A stretch of 64,000 nt of DNA from Pegea sp. RAD2-039. Its lineage: Eukaryota > Chordata > Thaliacea > Salpida > Salpidae. The translations under genes and the position numbers were made by a program. The DNA lies in NCBI GenBank assembly GCA_034620365.1, contig JAQGEQ010000232.1, positions 774,262-838,261 of the forward strand, read 5' to 3'. The notes beneath the pieces were generated by a model, which saw only the letters and a list, made by a program, of their open reading frames with translations, did no database searches and was not told where the DNA came from. Shown here piece by piece: positions 36,295 to 48,569 of the stretch. The number at the start of each line of letters is the position of its first letter. Positions within the stretch are counted from its first letter, which is position 1.

Positions 36295-37629
36295 TCACTT
36301 TTGCATTGATGTTTCAATCAACTTGCAGACATAATTATTTTGAAAAGAGGAAAACAACTTTATGAATATGTTTGTGGCTGTTTTCAAAATTAATTGCATC
36401 TTTTGACAGTCTAAAAGCTCTTCACAAATTTTATTTATATAAAGTAATTCGTCCGACAGGTTACCATATTTACTGCCCCACATTTCATCGTTATTGTCTT
36501 CTTTATATTCTATGTCATTCATAAAAAATTTCCTTTTCTTTGAAAGATCTTTTTTAATATTATTTAGCTGATCAGACAAATTAAAACTTGTATAGACTTC
36601 TGGACATACGTACAGACCAGCTTGGAGGCGCTTAGATTCTTTTCTTATCTTTAAAAACTTTAGATGACAAGATAACTCTGTAATTAAATTAAAACTAAAC
36701 AGAACAACTACAATTGAATCAATAAAAGAAAGTTTAACGAAATTTCCTTTAACTCCTTGTAAATTTGTTTCTAAGTTATTTGAAGCAATTGTTTGCCCAA
36801 AAACATGGTACTGTCCAGCTATCGAAGATTGAATGAAAAACGTCACATCGCAGGAGCTTACAAATGCAATAACTCTCATTAAATGTCGGTTATACTTTAA
36901 TAAACTAGTGAGGTCTCTACAAAGCAGAAGAGTACACGAGCTCACAAGTGAGTAATGAAAGACATCCAAAAATGATAAATATTCTCGAAACTTGTGATTA
37001 TTGGTGGTTGTTGACAGCTTCACATTGTTAGATCTACCAGATAGCAAAGACAATCTGTTTATCAAATCATTAAGTTTTTTGGTTTGTTTGAAGAGTTTAG
37101 TTCGGTTCATATTGCTGAATACATCCAAGATCTGTACTATAAAAAATGAAAACGCGGATAATTTGCATTTCATTATGGTTTTAGTTGGTTCGAGTTTTTC
37201 AGTAATCAACAGACAATGTTTCAATAATTCTAAAGCAACAAAATGGCTTTCTACAGATATGTTCTTTTTGAAAGAAAACTTTGTTCCAATTTCAAAGAAT
37301 ATTCTCAGTATAGTAAAATCGCGTGAGTTATCGTTAGCTTTAAAACCTTTCAATTTGTAAAGTTTTACTGATCCACTTTCTTTGTATGTCCAGTAAACGA
37401 ATCCTGCTGATAAAATATTACCTTTCACAAGGAAGTCAGAAAAACAATCAAATCCATCAACAGAAATATCTTTATCTTGGTACTTTGAGTGAAGTTCTAT
37501 AAGCTCATTTCCTGCCGGGCTTGTAAAAATGTAATCAAATAGACTACCTTGCAAAATGAAAGACGTTTTTCCTCCAACGTCTAAAACTTTCACACATTCA
37601 TAATATTTATTCATTTCAAAATTGTTCAT
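36295..37629 (-). CDS. Unrecognised 444-residue protein with hydrophobic segments
   Basis: A single uninterrupted frame, which is unusual in this intron-rich window. I do not recognise the family. Residues 1-100 are mixed and polar with an Asp-Val-Gly-Gly turn. Hydrophobic stretches lie at about 157-171, 226-238, 253-270 and 302-317, the last followed by a basic run (Lys-Ile-Arg-Lys-Glu-Ser-Lys-Arg). The C-terminal 100 residues are charged and helical. The layout of the middle part loosely recalls PEX11-type peroxisomal membrane proteins, but no signature is convincing and I do not assign it. A decayed paralogue at 40433-41600 preserves the middle region best, so the protein was real and duplicated. 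A second ATG at residue 6 is an alternative start. Confidence 0.7.
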   Translation of the reverse strand: MNNFEMNKYYECVKVLDVGGKTSFILQGSLFDYIFTSPAGNELIELHSKYQDKDISVDGFDCFSDFLVKGNILSAGFVYWTYKESGSVKLYKLKGFKANDNSRDFTILRIFFEIGTKFSFKKNISVESHFVALELLKHCLLITEKLEPTKTIMKCKLSAFSFFIVQILDVFSNMNRTKLFKQTKKLNDLINRLSLLSGRSNNVKLSTTTNNHKFREYLSFLDVFHYSLVSSCTLLLCRDLTSLLKYNRHLMRVIAFVSSCDVTFFIQSSIAGQYHVFGQTIASNNLETNLQGVKGNFVKLSFIDSIVVVLFSFNLITELSCHLKFLKIRKESKRLQAGLYVCPEVYTSFNLSDQLNNIKKDLSKKRKFFMNDIEYKEDNNDEMWGSKYGNLSDELLYINKICEELLDCQKMQLILKTATNIFIKLFSSFQNNYVCKLIETSMQK

Positions 37630-39388
37630 TATCTTGCTGATTAATCAACAAAATCAGGAGCTGCTAAAAATAAGGCTGTAGTTAAATTATTTATTAGAAA
37701 AAGGTAGCATCACTCAGTACATTTACTAATCACAAAATGTTCTGAGAATGTTTTACTTACAACTTACACCAGGCATTCAGATTTAATTTCTACTAAGAAG
37801 CAGTTGAACCTTCATCAACTTAAATTCTAATTCAAACATATGAAATCACTTCAAATAACTAAAACATATTTAGTACTAAGCTAGCAAACAAATGTTTAAG
37901 TAAAAACTATAACTTTCCACATAAGAAAAGTCTTTAACACATATAACCTCATGTTCGGGTTGTTCATATATTTATAGTCTTGCAAATTTAAACCAATTCA
38001 ACCGAAATAAAATCATTGAAAACAGACTTGTTACTTATTCAATCAGTTTGTTCAAACTGTAATCATTTCAATATTATATGTTCAGTTTAAGAACTGATAA
38101 GGAGACAGTTTTATTATTAATAATTTTGTAAAATCATATAAAGTGATTTCTTTGCTTTTTCTGTTTATATAAATTGATATTTTACTGATATTACAGAAAG
38201 CCATATGACTATGCTTATATTTTGCACAAAGTTAAAAATAATTTCCTTAAAGTTGTAAACATTTCCTTCAGCTTTTTGAATATATGTCTCTTTACTTTCC
38301 GCTAGACGCTTAGAGCAGGATACGACTTTAACAGCTTTTTAAATACATGTCTTTCTGCTAGAAGCAATAAAAACAAACATACTGGTGATCACGAAATACA
38401 AAATTTGCATATTAGAAACATCTTTTAATGGTCTTATATTGAGCTTCTGAAAGATTTGAAAGATTAAGAAATCTGTTTAATAACTCTTCATTTTATTTTG
38501 CTTCTTAAAATAAATGTAGTTTCAAGTCAGTTTGCTCTAAATATAAATGAAATTTCTTTAGACTAACAATAAAATATAATTGATAAATGTCTAATAATTT
38601 AGTCAAAATGCTTTTTGTAATATCACAAGACTTACAAGTTTAAATAAAAGTATTAGACGTTTATTTATGATTGAAGTTGTTTTCTTAAAGTATTTAGACA
38701 ATAATGAATATATTGCTGTAGGGGTTTCAAGTCTTTTGTTGCTGATAGTGAAATAAAGATAAGTGTATTTGTCTCGTGGAGGCAGGTGGTAGTTAGATTT
38801 ACTCATTATTAGGCTCACTTCAAGTCTGGAGAGTCTTACAACCTCTGTAAAGCAAGATGTTATTACCTGCAACGCCGACTCAATATATCCTACAAAGGCG
38901 TCATTGCCGAGATGATGTTTTGTTAACTAAGGTAGTAAGTTAAAAATAGAGTTTTAATTATTTAACTTTCAAATTGATGGCTAATGTTGCAGTAATTGTT
39001 TCAAATTAATAATATTATAGTAATTATTTTCAGTCTTATATGTTAGCTAGAGGTTGTCAAAACCTGTCACAATACTAAAGAATTAAAAAAATTCACTGAC
39101 CTCATAACTTAACTGTTCCATTAACAATGATCATAACAAAATTAAACTGATTTAAATCAATTTTGATGGTAACTACAAAATACGTTGCATAGTTCTAAAG
39201 AGCAATTCAAACCTCTAAAGGGCATGTTATAGAAGAACTCTTTAATATCCGGTAAAAGTTTTTCTAAAAACCATTTGACAACTAAGATGCAATCACTTTT
39301 GCTCTAATTATTTCACTATAAAAGGCTTGAAACTAGCTTCCTCATAAACTTCCTTAATATTTATTATTACAGGCGCGTTATATACTCA
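37630..39388. other. Intergenic, no gene seen
   Basis: AT-rich. A 60-90-codon frame at 38603-38872 (- strand) has no exon-like neighbours or recognisable motif. A GC-richer patch at 38800-38920 may be an old retroelement piece but could not be assigned. Confidence 0.35.
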
Positions 39389-39543
39389 TTACTCCATAGC
39401 TTGTTTAACCAATCTCACAAGAGCGTCTTTTGAAAAATTTTCTTGAGAATCAGTTATGGTGATTTCTAATTCATAACGGACTGCACCCAAATATTTTTCA
39501 TGCCAGAGTACTAAAGGTAAAGGACAAAGTGTTTTTAGGTTTG
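39389..39543 (-). pseudogene. Orphan terminal exon of an unidentified gene
   Basis: After an acceptor-like gtaacctag, the - strand has about 51 open codons with strongly protein-like composition: LCPLPLVLWHEKYLGAVRYE, then LEITITDSQENF and a helical end KDALVRLVKQAME followed by TAA. I do not recognise the protein, and no upstream exon was found within several kb. It is either the last exon of a gene with a very long intron or a copied fragment. Type is set as pseudogene for lack of any partner exon. Confidence 0.45.
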
Positions 39544-40432
39544 CTAGGTTACTGAGTGCAAATCACTAAGTGTTTTTGGGATTTTCATAATATTATCTTT
39601 TGTAATTTTCTTTTTGTGAATGTTGAACAAATTCTTCAAATAAGAACTACTGTTATACCACTTTTGTAAGAAATAACTTATTATCGGTTTTAATGATTAT
39701 TTTTTCAAGTATTTGACTTTTAAAAATATTTTTTATGATTTTTCTACAAACTTGTTTCTGTAAAAGCTAAAGTATAAAATTCTTAAATATCAACTAAGCT
39801 GTTTTGACTTTTTAACTTAAATTCTGTTATAGTTCTCTAAAGATATCTTTTTAATCCTCATTTTAATTGTTACTTATTTAATTGATGTAAATTTGTATTA
39901 GTTTAAATCTTCTTAATAAAATAAAGTCAATTATATTTTACTTCAAATATTTATTTAGTGTATTTATATTTTTTACAATATATTAATAGCTCTATTTATT
40001 TTAATGGATTTTATTTATAAATAATATGCAGTTACCTTTTATAGGTAAGTTTAAACCCCAAATAAAACTATTTAAAGAAAAATTTACAAATACAGTTTTA
40101 GTTTTTTTACAGCTTTATTGAGGTATAACTTTTCTTGACGGTGTGTTTTACCTAGAGTTAGATATGAATCGTAATATGATGTAATGACAATTTACTAATC
40201 ATATATTTGAACTAATTCTTCCATATCTATTAAGTTGAATATCATTACTTAGCTGAAGAATTTATATAATAATTTAATCATATTTCTAGCTAAACCGAAT
40301 TTCATCTTTTTTCTAACTTATTAAATATAATTTATAGAAATATAAAAGAAAACATTTTATTCTGAAGTTAAGTTAAATTTTTAAGGTGATAAAAACTTCT
40401 ACGATAGCGTTATAATGCAGGCATAACTAATT
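39544..40432. other. Intergenic, no gene seen
   Basis: AT-rich, stops in all frames, no recognisable element. Confidence 0.35.
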
Positions 40433-41600
40433 TTAAACGAAGAATGAAACTATTTTTGTGATTGAAATGGATTTCATTTTTTGACAGTCTAAAACACTTT
40501 TACAAATTATATTTATAGTAAGTAATTCATCGTACAGGCTCTCATATCTACTAACAAACATTTCAGCTTTCTTGTTTTCTTTATTTTTTATATTACTCAA
40601 AAAATATTTTATTTTCTCTGAAAATTCAGATTCAATTTTGCTAGGTTGGCTAAAAATTTGAAACTTGTATAAACTTCTTGACACAGGTACGTATTAGTTG
40701 GGAGCCGTATAGATTGCTCTTTTATTTTGAAAACTTCAAATGGCAAGCTAACGATATCAACAAAATAAAACTAAACAAAACAGCTGCAAGTGAATTGTTT
40801 AAAAATACTTCAGCAAATCTTGGATTTTGTTTGGCTCCTTGTAAGTTTATTTGAAGGCTATATAAAGCAAATATTTGCCCAAAAACATATAAGTGTCCTG
40901 CTATTGAAGATTTAATGAAGAACATCAAACCGCATAAGCATACAAATGCATTTATTCTCAATATGTCTCGGTTATACTCGAAACCAATAGAATTGTAATC
41001 AAATAGATCTTCAGTTGACTCAAGTGAGGAATGAAAGACATCCAAAAATGATAAATATTCTTGAAACTTGTGATTAATGGTGTTTGTTGATAGTTTAACT
41101 TCTTTAGTTCTACCAGATAGCAAAGACAATCTGGTGATCAAATCATTAATTTTTTTGGTTTGTTTGCAGAGTTTAGTTTCGTACATATTGCCGAATACAT
41201 CCAAGATCTGTACTATAAAAAATGAAAACGCGGATAATTTGTATTTCATTATGGTTTTAGTTGGTTTGAATTTTTCAGCAATCAACAGACAACGTTTTAA
41301 TAATTCTAAAGCAAAAAATGGCTTTTTAAAGATTTGTTCTTTTTCAAAGAAAACTTGGTTCCAATTTGAAAGAATATTCTAAGTATAGTAAAATCGCGTG
41401 ACTAACTCTTCGCTATAAAATCTTTCAGTTTGTAAACTTTTACTAATCCACTTTCTTTGCATGTCCAGTAAATGAATCCTGCTGACAAAATATTATCTTT
41501 CACAAGTGAATCAGAAAAACAATCAAATCCATCAACAGAAATTTATTTATCTTGGTACTTAGAGTGAAGTTCTATAAGTTCATTTCCTGCCTGAGTGTAA
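40433..41600 (-). pseudogene. Decayed paralogue of the 444-residue gene
   Basis: On the - strand it aligns with codons about 35-420 of the gene at 36295-37629. The best-kept part is 41285-40722 (ILDVFGNMYETKLCKQTKK, LSLLSGR, EYLSFLDVFHSS, SSIAG). Frameshifts near 40700 and 41300, a lost codon block and several stops break the frame, and the first 34 codons are absent. Both the nucleotide and protein similarity are obvious by eye. Confidence 0.85.
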
Positions 41601-42041
41601 GTTTTATTTACTACATTAAAATAAAATTACTAATATTTCAAATAAACAATTTTCAATAAAATAAATTCTTTTTTTTACAATTTAGTTTGTTATAAATATA
41701 ATGAGCTACATTTAGGTGATTGTCCTGTACATGGCAAAATGAGTCAAGTTCCAGATACCAAACTCAAAATGGCTAGTTTCAAATATTTGTTTTGAAATAA
41801 TTCCAAATTGGATTGATTTATTCAATTAAGAAAATTAAAATTTATTTCTTTTTGAAATTGAGAATTTGATGGGACGAGCAAAACTTACCTGCCCAAAAGA
41901 GGTCAAAGTTGATAAACCCTCTATAAGAGGTTGGGGTGAAGGAGTTTGGAAAGATGTTGCTATACCAAAAGGTAATGTGTCTTGACCATATGAGGGTGAA
42001 AATAAAAAATAGCTTAAAAAATAGCAGCAAATCATCTTGCT
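41601..42041. other. Sequence of uncertain origin beside SMC6 relic
   Basis: A GC-richer patch at 41870-41990 carries an open stretch on the - strand (LPFGIATSFQTPSPQPLIEG) followed by ggtaag, which looks like part of a coding exon with a donor. The protein was not identified. The rest is AT-rich. Confidence 0.3.
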
Positions 42042-42760
42042 TTCTTGTGGCGTTCAGGATCAGGAATCTTCCAAACCTGTACTTTATGATCTCCTGATAG
42101 ATTAGAGATTTCATTTGGAGTGAGAAAAATAGATTGAACATTTGGTTGTGTCTTTGCACACCCTAGCAAAACCTCTATAGCAATACGATGGTTATCAATA
42201 TCCATAAAGACATCAAATTCATCCAAACAACGAAGAGGAGTTTACATAATCTTCCATAAAGACATCATAAGACAAACTATACTAAAAGAACGCTCACCAC
42301 CAGAAAGAACCTTCATTTCCTTTCCACTTCCTCCCCCTCTTTTACTGACTTCAAGTTGAAGTAATTTTTTGTATGATCAAAGTTTGCACTTCCTTTCAGA
42401 TTAAAAGCCTCAACGGATTTCATGAAGTTGAAAGTAAATTGTGAAGCTAATATATGTACTAGTTCCGTTTGTCGACTGAGATTAAATGACAAAATTTCTT
42501 CAATTTTTTGCAGTTGGTTTGTGCAAATTTGAATCTGACTTCTAGCAGTATGGTGGAGTTCTTTAGCAGTTTTTACTTCTTCCAAACTCTTGTCGTAATC
42601 TCCAACAATTTTTTCTCTTCTTTTAATGTTTTCTTGAATCGCTGAAATTGTTTTTATGATATCTTCAGTGAGTTCTTCAATATCAGGTCGCTCTTTAGAT
42701 ACTTGCCAGCAGTGATAGTTGCATTAGTATCTTTCTTTAATAGGTCTATAATACCTGAAA
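42042..42760 (-). pseudogene. SMC6: SMC6 C-terminal region, broken
   Basis: SMC6 is the ATPase of the SMC5/6 DNA-repair complex. The - strand encodes coiled-coil sequence (EELTEDIIKTISAIQENIKR and on), then the ABC signature LSGGERSFSIVCLMMSLWKI, the Walker B block RCLDEFDVFMDIDNHRIAIE, and the terminal VWKIPDPERH. The order and spacing match the SMC6 C-terminal head. A frameshift just before the signature (about 42310-42320), a TAA between LWKI and the Walker B part, and another frame change near 42710 show it is dead. It is contiguous where a head domain would usually be split, so it may derive from one exon or a processed copy. An acceptor-like gtttcag lies at its 5' edge. Confidence 0.9.
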
Positions 42761-42920
42761 CAGTAAAAAGACGTAAAAATATTTGAATACTGTTAAATTC
42801 TTTAACTTTAATTACCTTCATCACTGCCAGTTTTGTGAGGAAATTTTTGATAATGAAAACGTTTTGAAGTCATTAAATAAAAAGGAAACACAAAAATAAT
42901 AAGAAACAATTTTACTGCAA

Positions 42921-43598
42921 TATTTGCAGTTATTCGTGGAAGACAATAGCCTCATGAAACCTACAAAAGTTTCTGCTGAAGTTGTTTTAAATTGAATTAT
43001 TTAAATTCAGGGTTTGAACTGATATATAATTTATTTTTCTTTGAAACAAATTATATTAAAAAGTTGTTCGGGCTCAAAAAGATATTAAAGTGTTTTTATT
43101 GTTTATTTGTTATAGACCCACTATAATATAAATAAAATCAATTTACTTATTCTTATTTATTTAATTTTTTGTTCTAAAAGTAAAAAAGGAAATAATTTTA
43201 AGATTTAGGAAATTTCTTAATTTTTGATACATTTAAACCTTGCCTCTATTTATAAAGATCAAGATCTTGTTTCTATTAGTAATTAAGTTTACAAGTTTAA
43301 ATTTGACTTCTTGGGCCAATTAACCGAAAGTCCATTTTCACAGTTTGCTAGTAAAATTAAATCAAGATAGTTTGAAGCGATTAAAATCCAACTAAACGGT
43401 GTAAAATTTTGGTAAAAATATTTTATTTTTATTTTAAATTGTTTAAAAATAAAATGTTTAAATAATTCTATTTGAATAAGTTTCAGGTTATATTCTATTT
43501 GAATAAGTGCTTATAAGTTGTGATATAGTTATTTATAGGAAGTGATTTGTAAAGTATATGTATTGTGATTAGTGACAGTAAAAATCTTTTGTGAAACT
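42921..43598. other. Intergenic, no gene seen
   Basis: AT-rich. A short direct repeat 'attctatttgaataagt' occurs twice near 43466-43510. Nothing else was recognised. Confidence 0.35.
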
Positions 43599-44300
43599 AT
43601 GGTGGATTCACATAAAAGTGACAAGACCTTACGGTCTACTGTAAATAAAAATCTTGAAAAACCGACTTCATCAAAGCAAGATTGCAATTGCTAATCCTGG
43701 AATAAAATTTGCTCTGGTGAAGATTCTGTAATTGAATGCTTAAATGTCTCTCCTGCTTTCATCTCATCTGTAGTGATATAAGCAAGAAAATTTATGATAT
43801 ATTCGATAAAAACCAGATGAAGCAAATGGGATTTAAATGGTTTTGCATTAAACGTAGAACCATGGACACAACAGCTCCCTCAACCAATTCTGATGAAAAC
43901 CTATTATCAGACATCAGCATATCTGTACCTGATGAATTAGTAAAACTTAAATCGGAAATTGACAAGATTGATGAGAAAGTTTTTAGTTTGTCTAAATCAA
44001 TGGACGAACTGATTGCGTCTATAAAGAAACAAGTCACATGGGCTTCGGTGGTCCCGGTTCCGACAAAAATGCTAACATGATGCACCTTCTTGCCAAGAAG
44101 GCCTCCGACACGCGCAACAAACTCACTTTAGACCATAAGGACTGAGAAAACAATGTTATTATCTTTAATGTATTTGAGACTTATAAAGATGATGACAGTA
44201 AGTTTTTCAGTCAAATGTGCTCTCAAAGCCTTGATTCTGTGGATTTTCCAAAGGTATTAATTTTACCGATAATGATATCCCGATGATAAGCTTTATATAA
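43599..44300 (+). mobile_element. Non-LTR retrotransposon ORF1 relic with PHD-like finger
   Basis: The + strand starts MVDSHKSDK, then has Cys-x-Cys ... Ile-Cys-Ser-Gly-Glu-Asp ... Cys-x-x-Cys ... Phe-His-Leu-Ile-Cys ... Trp-Phe-Cys, the spacing of a PHD finger with some Cys lost. A coiled-coil helix (VKLKSEIDKIDEKV) follows, then, in another frame, Glu-Asn-Asn-Val-Ile-Ile-Phe-Asn-Val and a Phe-Phe-x-x-Met-Cys segment, typical of ORF1 proteins of CR1-type elements. A TAA in the finger and several frameshifts make it non-functional. The RT part is absent. Confidence 0.7.
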
Positions 44301-44684
44301 AGAGTCATCATCATTTCAATATACAAACTAACTAATAGCTGAATTTCATCTGCATATACAAACAAACTTACATCATCTACTGATATTTGAGTCTATAGAC
44401 AGCACTTTTAGCTTAAACACTTCAAAGATAGTTCAAAAATGAACTTTTGTCAAGTTTAAATAAAAATTCCAAAATATTTCTAATCTGGGTTACAAGATAA
44501 CATCAGATAGGATGTCTAGAAAGACAATAATAAAGATCATTAAAAAGACATTAGAAAATTGCGATAAAAGTAAATTTCTTAAAAGGACAGTTTAGCTAGT
44601 AACTAATTGATTCAATTAAAATTTAATATAATTATTTAAAACTATTTGTTTATTGATCATTTGATTTTATTAATTACAATTCTT

Positions 44685-47600
44685 TCAACTAAAAACTTTT
44701 TAAAGACTCAAATTAACATCACAACAAATCGAATAAATGAAACTTTTATTAAAACAACAAAATAAACAATTTTAACAAAAAATCAAACAAATGAAAGTTT
44801 CATAAACTCAATTGTGACTTCTCAGATGTTTGTTTAAATGAGAAGGACACATAAACCCTTTTTTACAAACATTGCATTTATATGGAAAGTTTCTAGTGTG
44901 GATGTTGATCTCGTGTTGCTTCAGAGTAGATGGATCCGTAAATGATTTTGAGCAAATCTTACAATGAAACAACATCTCGCCTGTGTGGATTCGTTTGTGT
45001 ACTGTGAGATGACCTGATCGCCCGAATGTCTTTCCACATTGATCACAAACAAAATCTTTTTGCTTCTGGTGAGTAGTACGGATATGTTGTTGCTTGTGAG
45101 ATTTCTGGCTAAACGATTTTTCGCAAAGCTCGCATTGATACGTCACCTTTAAGTGAACTGACTCATTATGTTGGTTGAGATTGCCTTTTAGTCCAAAGCT
45201 TTTTCCACACAAGCGACAATGAAAATTTTTCACTTTATTGTGAGTTATTTGGTGTCGTTTCAGATGGCTTTCATAATCCGCAGTAAAGTCACAGATATTG
45301 CATCGATACTTTTTATTAGACGGATGTTTTCTTTTAAGATGAACTTCAAAAACTTTCTTATCAGCAAAAATGTCTTCACAAAACTCGCAGTGATAAAGAT
45401 CAGCTGCACAAAAATTGTTTTATTACAAAAATTAATTTTATTCTAGTACTAGAAACATTAATAAGATATATTTTTTTACAAATAAATGGAAAAGTTCAAT
45501 TTACTTCTTTCGAGTAATTCAGGATTCCTTTTCAGATTCTTGATTTCTTTCTGAGGACTTTTAGCTGTAAAAAGTTACTTGTAGTTATTCATAAGATTGT
45601 CTTTGTGAATAATGACATTAGTTAACTTTTTCGAATTTTCAATTAAAGTAATTCATAAATAATTTAATATTATTTTACTAAATAAATATCTTATAACTTT
45701 TGTTTTCATCTTTCGGGGCATCTTCTAAATCTTCATGTTCATTATCAAGAACATTTTCAAGCATTTCTTCATTATCATCTGCAGTATCCTCATCATCCCC
45801 TTTATCACCAACATCAAAAGCGTTCTTCATTTGATCTTCATCATCACAACCATCCAGAGTACTATCAATGTGATCTTTATTTCCATCTTCAAAATTGCTA
45901 CCATTAACGTCATTTAGGTCTTCATCCTCAAGAACATTTCCATCCAAATTTTCATAATCATTACTTTCGACTACATCTTTAACTGAATCTTCATCAACAA
46001 CAACATCATCCAGTTGTTCTTGGATGGCTTCAGGACATTCTGTAACAAAAAGATTAATTAAAAAACCTTCAGTGCAAGTTCTATTGGTCATGTTAAGGGT
46101 TTTAATGCTACTCCTTATCAAAACAGATCAGTATTATTTAAAAATAATATATTATCTATAATGTAAATGGGTTACTATTGGTCATAAATATTTTCTTATT
46201 TGTGATTACTTATAACACTAGAAACATTATAACTTTAGTTTAGAAGTTGTACTCAGAACAGTTTTACTTTCCAACTTTCTTCTTTTAATCTCTGGTTGAT
46301 TGAAACAACTTTCATATCCACCACAACCTTCACTATCAGATTTTGATCCTTTGAAAACAAATTTGTTGTTTAAATTTAAATATTTTGTTAAATATAAACC
46401 TGTATCACAATTTCTTGGTCAGGCAAACATGTTAACAGTCATTAGATTATTAAAAGATCAAAATTATAAAAACCAGTTTAATAAAAGATTTATCAAACAC
46501 TTCAACAATATTACTTCAAAGGTTTTCTCAGTTCATTATATTAAACTTCCAATATTAAAATAACTTAGTTATAAAATCAAACACCAAAAACATAAACAAT
46601 AAAATCATATATTATAACATCATAAGATCATTTAAAATTGAAATTTACCTTCTTCAACCAATATTCTAGAAGAATTAAAATCTTCTTTTTGTTTAGGTTG
46701 ATAATAAACTTGAGTTTCTATTGTTTCTGTCTTGCAAAGCTAGGAAGCAAAAAAGAATCCCAGTAAAATTATACAATCTAGATTATTTATTTATAAAAGA
46801 TTAAAAAGAAATTCATAAAAATAATACTAAGACCATCTAACAAATTATTTTTTTATGTAGAAACAACTAACATTTGACAATAAATATATATAAACAAAAA
46901 AAAGATACTTACAAAGGTTTCAGATGAAGACACAGTGTTTAGGTCTTCTCCTTGACTTTTAGAAGCAACAGGTTCCTTAGATGGAATGTCAGAGATGTTA
47001 TTATCACCATTTGAAGCCACTTTCCTTAAACCATCTCCATTATTTTTAATTTCTTCTTCATAATATTTTATGATTTTACACTTTGCATATTGTATTTCTG
47101 AAGGACTCCAACTTATGTTATTTTGAAGCCTTTTCTTGTTAAACCAACGCTGAATCAATTTATATGAATAGCCAGATTTTTCAGAGAGTTTAATTAGTTG
47201 TTCTTCTGATGGATATGGGAAAGCACGAAAATATTTTAAAAATTCCAACTCAATAGTGGGAAAAATATAATTATCTGCAGGAGTTTGATCAGCTACAGCA
47301 AAATTATTCTCTTCTAACCACAAATCAGCTGTAATAACTTGATGAATTTCCATTATTATCAATTACTAAGTCTGTTTATAAAAGAAATATTAATTAGCTT
47401 AACTCAAGTTTAATTGAAAAAGAAGTTTTTCTATATAACTTATATAAACAATTTTAATTATATAATTTATATTTCAGTTTATTAATGTTCATCTAAATAT
47501 AAAACTGCATAAAAATATCTATAAACAAACTTCAAAATAGATTGAATTATTTTAAAATCATGCTAAAAAAACATTGAAAATAAAATTCACTGAAATAAAC

Positions 47601-48096
47601 ATTTGTTATAAAAAGCTAAAATACTTTTTATAAATAAACATCATGTACGACTGTTTTTTAATGATTAAGAAAGCAACTAAAATAATCTGGTAACTTAACT
47701 TTTAAAATTTAACAAATAAAGTTTGGTGATATTATGTAAGATTTAAGCAAATTATTTCAGTAGAACTCGAATAAAATAAACTCTTAAAACTTTAAAAATT
47801 CAAAATAAATCTTAAAAGGAAATTTTTTATGAAATAAATTGAGAACTATTCCAACGGTAAATAACGTAGCCAATTTTTCTTCTCTCTTCTATTTAACATA
47901 CATTCCTCTGTCTAAGTAGTAAAAATTTTTCTCAAATGATGCCATTTATTGGTATATAAACTGCACTTGGAGTTTAAAAAATTTGTTCTATCAATTTAAT
48001 CAGATATAAAATAACTAATATCTACAAAAAAAAACATTTTTTAGACCTATGGATTCAATAACACCAAAGAAATCGGTGACAAATTGAAAATAAAAC
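44685..48096. repeat. Inverted duplication, left arm
   Basis: It is the reverse complement of 60690-64000 with small differences. Similarity begins at 48096/60690 (ttttattttcaatttgtcac) and continues to at least 44685/64000, where the window ends. The arm holds a whole six-exon gene and about 740 bases upstream of it. The 12.6 kb between the arms is not duplicated. Confidence 0.92.
44808..47353 (-). CDS. Homeodomain plus seven C2H2 zinc-finger protein (copy A)
   Basis: Six exons: 47353-46913, 46739-46649, 46348-46268, 46039-45698, 45564-45505 and 45403-44808, giving 536 residues with all junctions phase 0 or 1. Exon 1 encodes a divergent homeodomain at residues about 30-82: FPYPSEEQLIKLSEKSGYSY then LIQRWFNKKRLQNN. 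Its third helix has Trp-Phe and Arg53, but the DNA-contacting Asn51 is Lys. Exon 4 is a long Asp/Glu stretch, and exon 6 has seven C2H2 fingers in a row, with TGEM linking fingers 5 and 6. A nuclear DNA-binding regulator is inferred; specificity is unknown. I do not recognise the homeodomain-acid-ZnF order as a named family. The ATG at 47353 was chosen; upstream in-frame codons are non-ATG. Confidence 0.87.
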
Positions 48097-48560
48097 ATTA
48101 TACATTTGAATAAATTAAAGCTATTCTAATAGAGAGCACTATTAAACTATAAAAGTTGCAAATAACCAAAGTCTTAAAAGTGCTCAAGCCTAGGTTGGAT
48201 AAGATATTAACATATGCGGTAAAATATTCTACTGTTATTCGTTTTAAATATACTACAAACAACTCTGAATACACTACCAGAGGCAACACTATGTTCTTGA
48301 CATAAAAATTAAGTGAAAAAAACATTATGAATAAATGATACATTTAAGGAAAGTAGAAAATTGATCAGATCTGTTCCTCTTATAGTCAAAAGTATCTACT
48401 ATGAACATGAATTTGCAAATATACATCTGTAACAACTTTCTCATGCATCAATATTTACTTCTCAATGGCTTGTTAACTTTCACTTCAACAACCTGTGGAA
48501 CAATTATTTAATACAAACCCTAAAAATTTCTACCAAAACCAACTAAGCAAAAGTATAAAG
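48097..48560. other. Intergenic, no gene seen
   Basis: The sequence immediately outside the left arm; no coding exon recognised. Confidence 0.35.
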
Positions 48561-48569
48561 AAACTAGTA

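Noticed and set aside
37001-37360. 119-codon + strand frame
   Set aside because: It lies wholly inside the 444-codon - strand gene and is reproduced in its decayed paralogue (41077-41382) as a by-product.
36295-37629. Assignment of the 444-residue protein to PEX11
   Set aside because: Only the layout of hydrophobic segments is similar; length and N-terminus do not fit and no motif is decisive.
38603-38872. 89-codon - strand frame
   Set aside because: No recognisable motif, poor codon pattern and no flanking exons.
43792-44085. 97-codon - strand frame
   Set aside because: Antisense of the ORF1 relic, where the + strand has family motifs.
45219-45917. Hydrophobic frames opposite the zinc-finger gene (also 62555-62821 and 63231-63437)
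   Set aside because: Antisense shadows of the acidic and zinc-finger exons.
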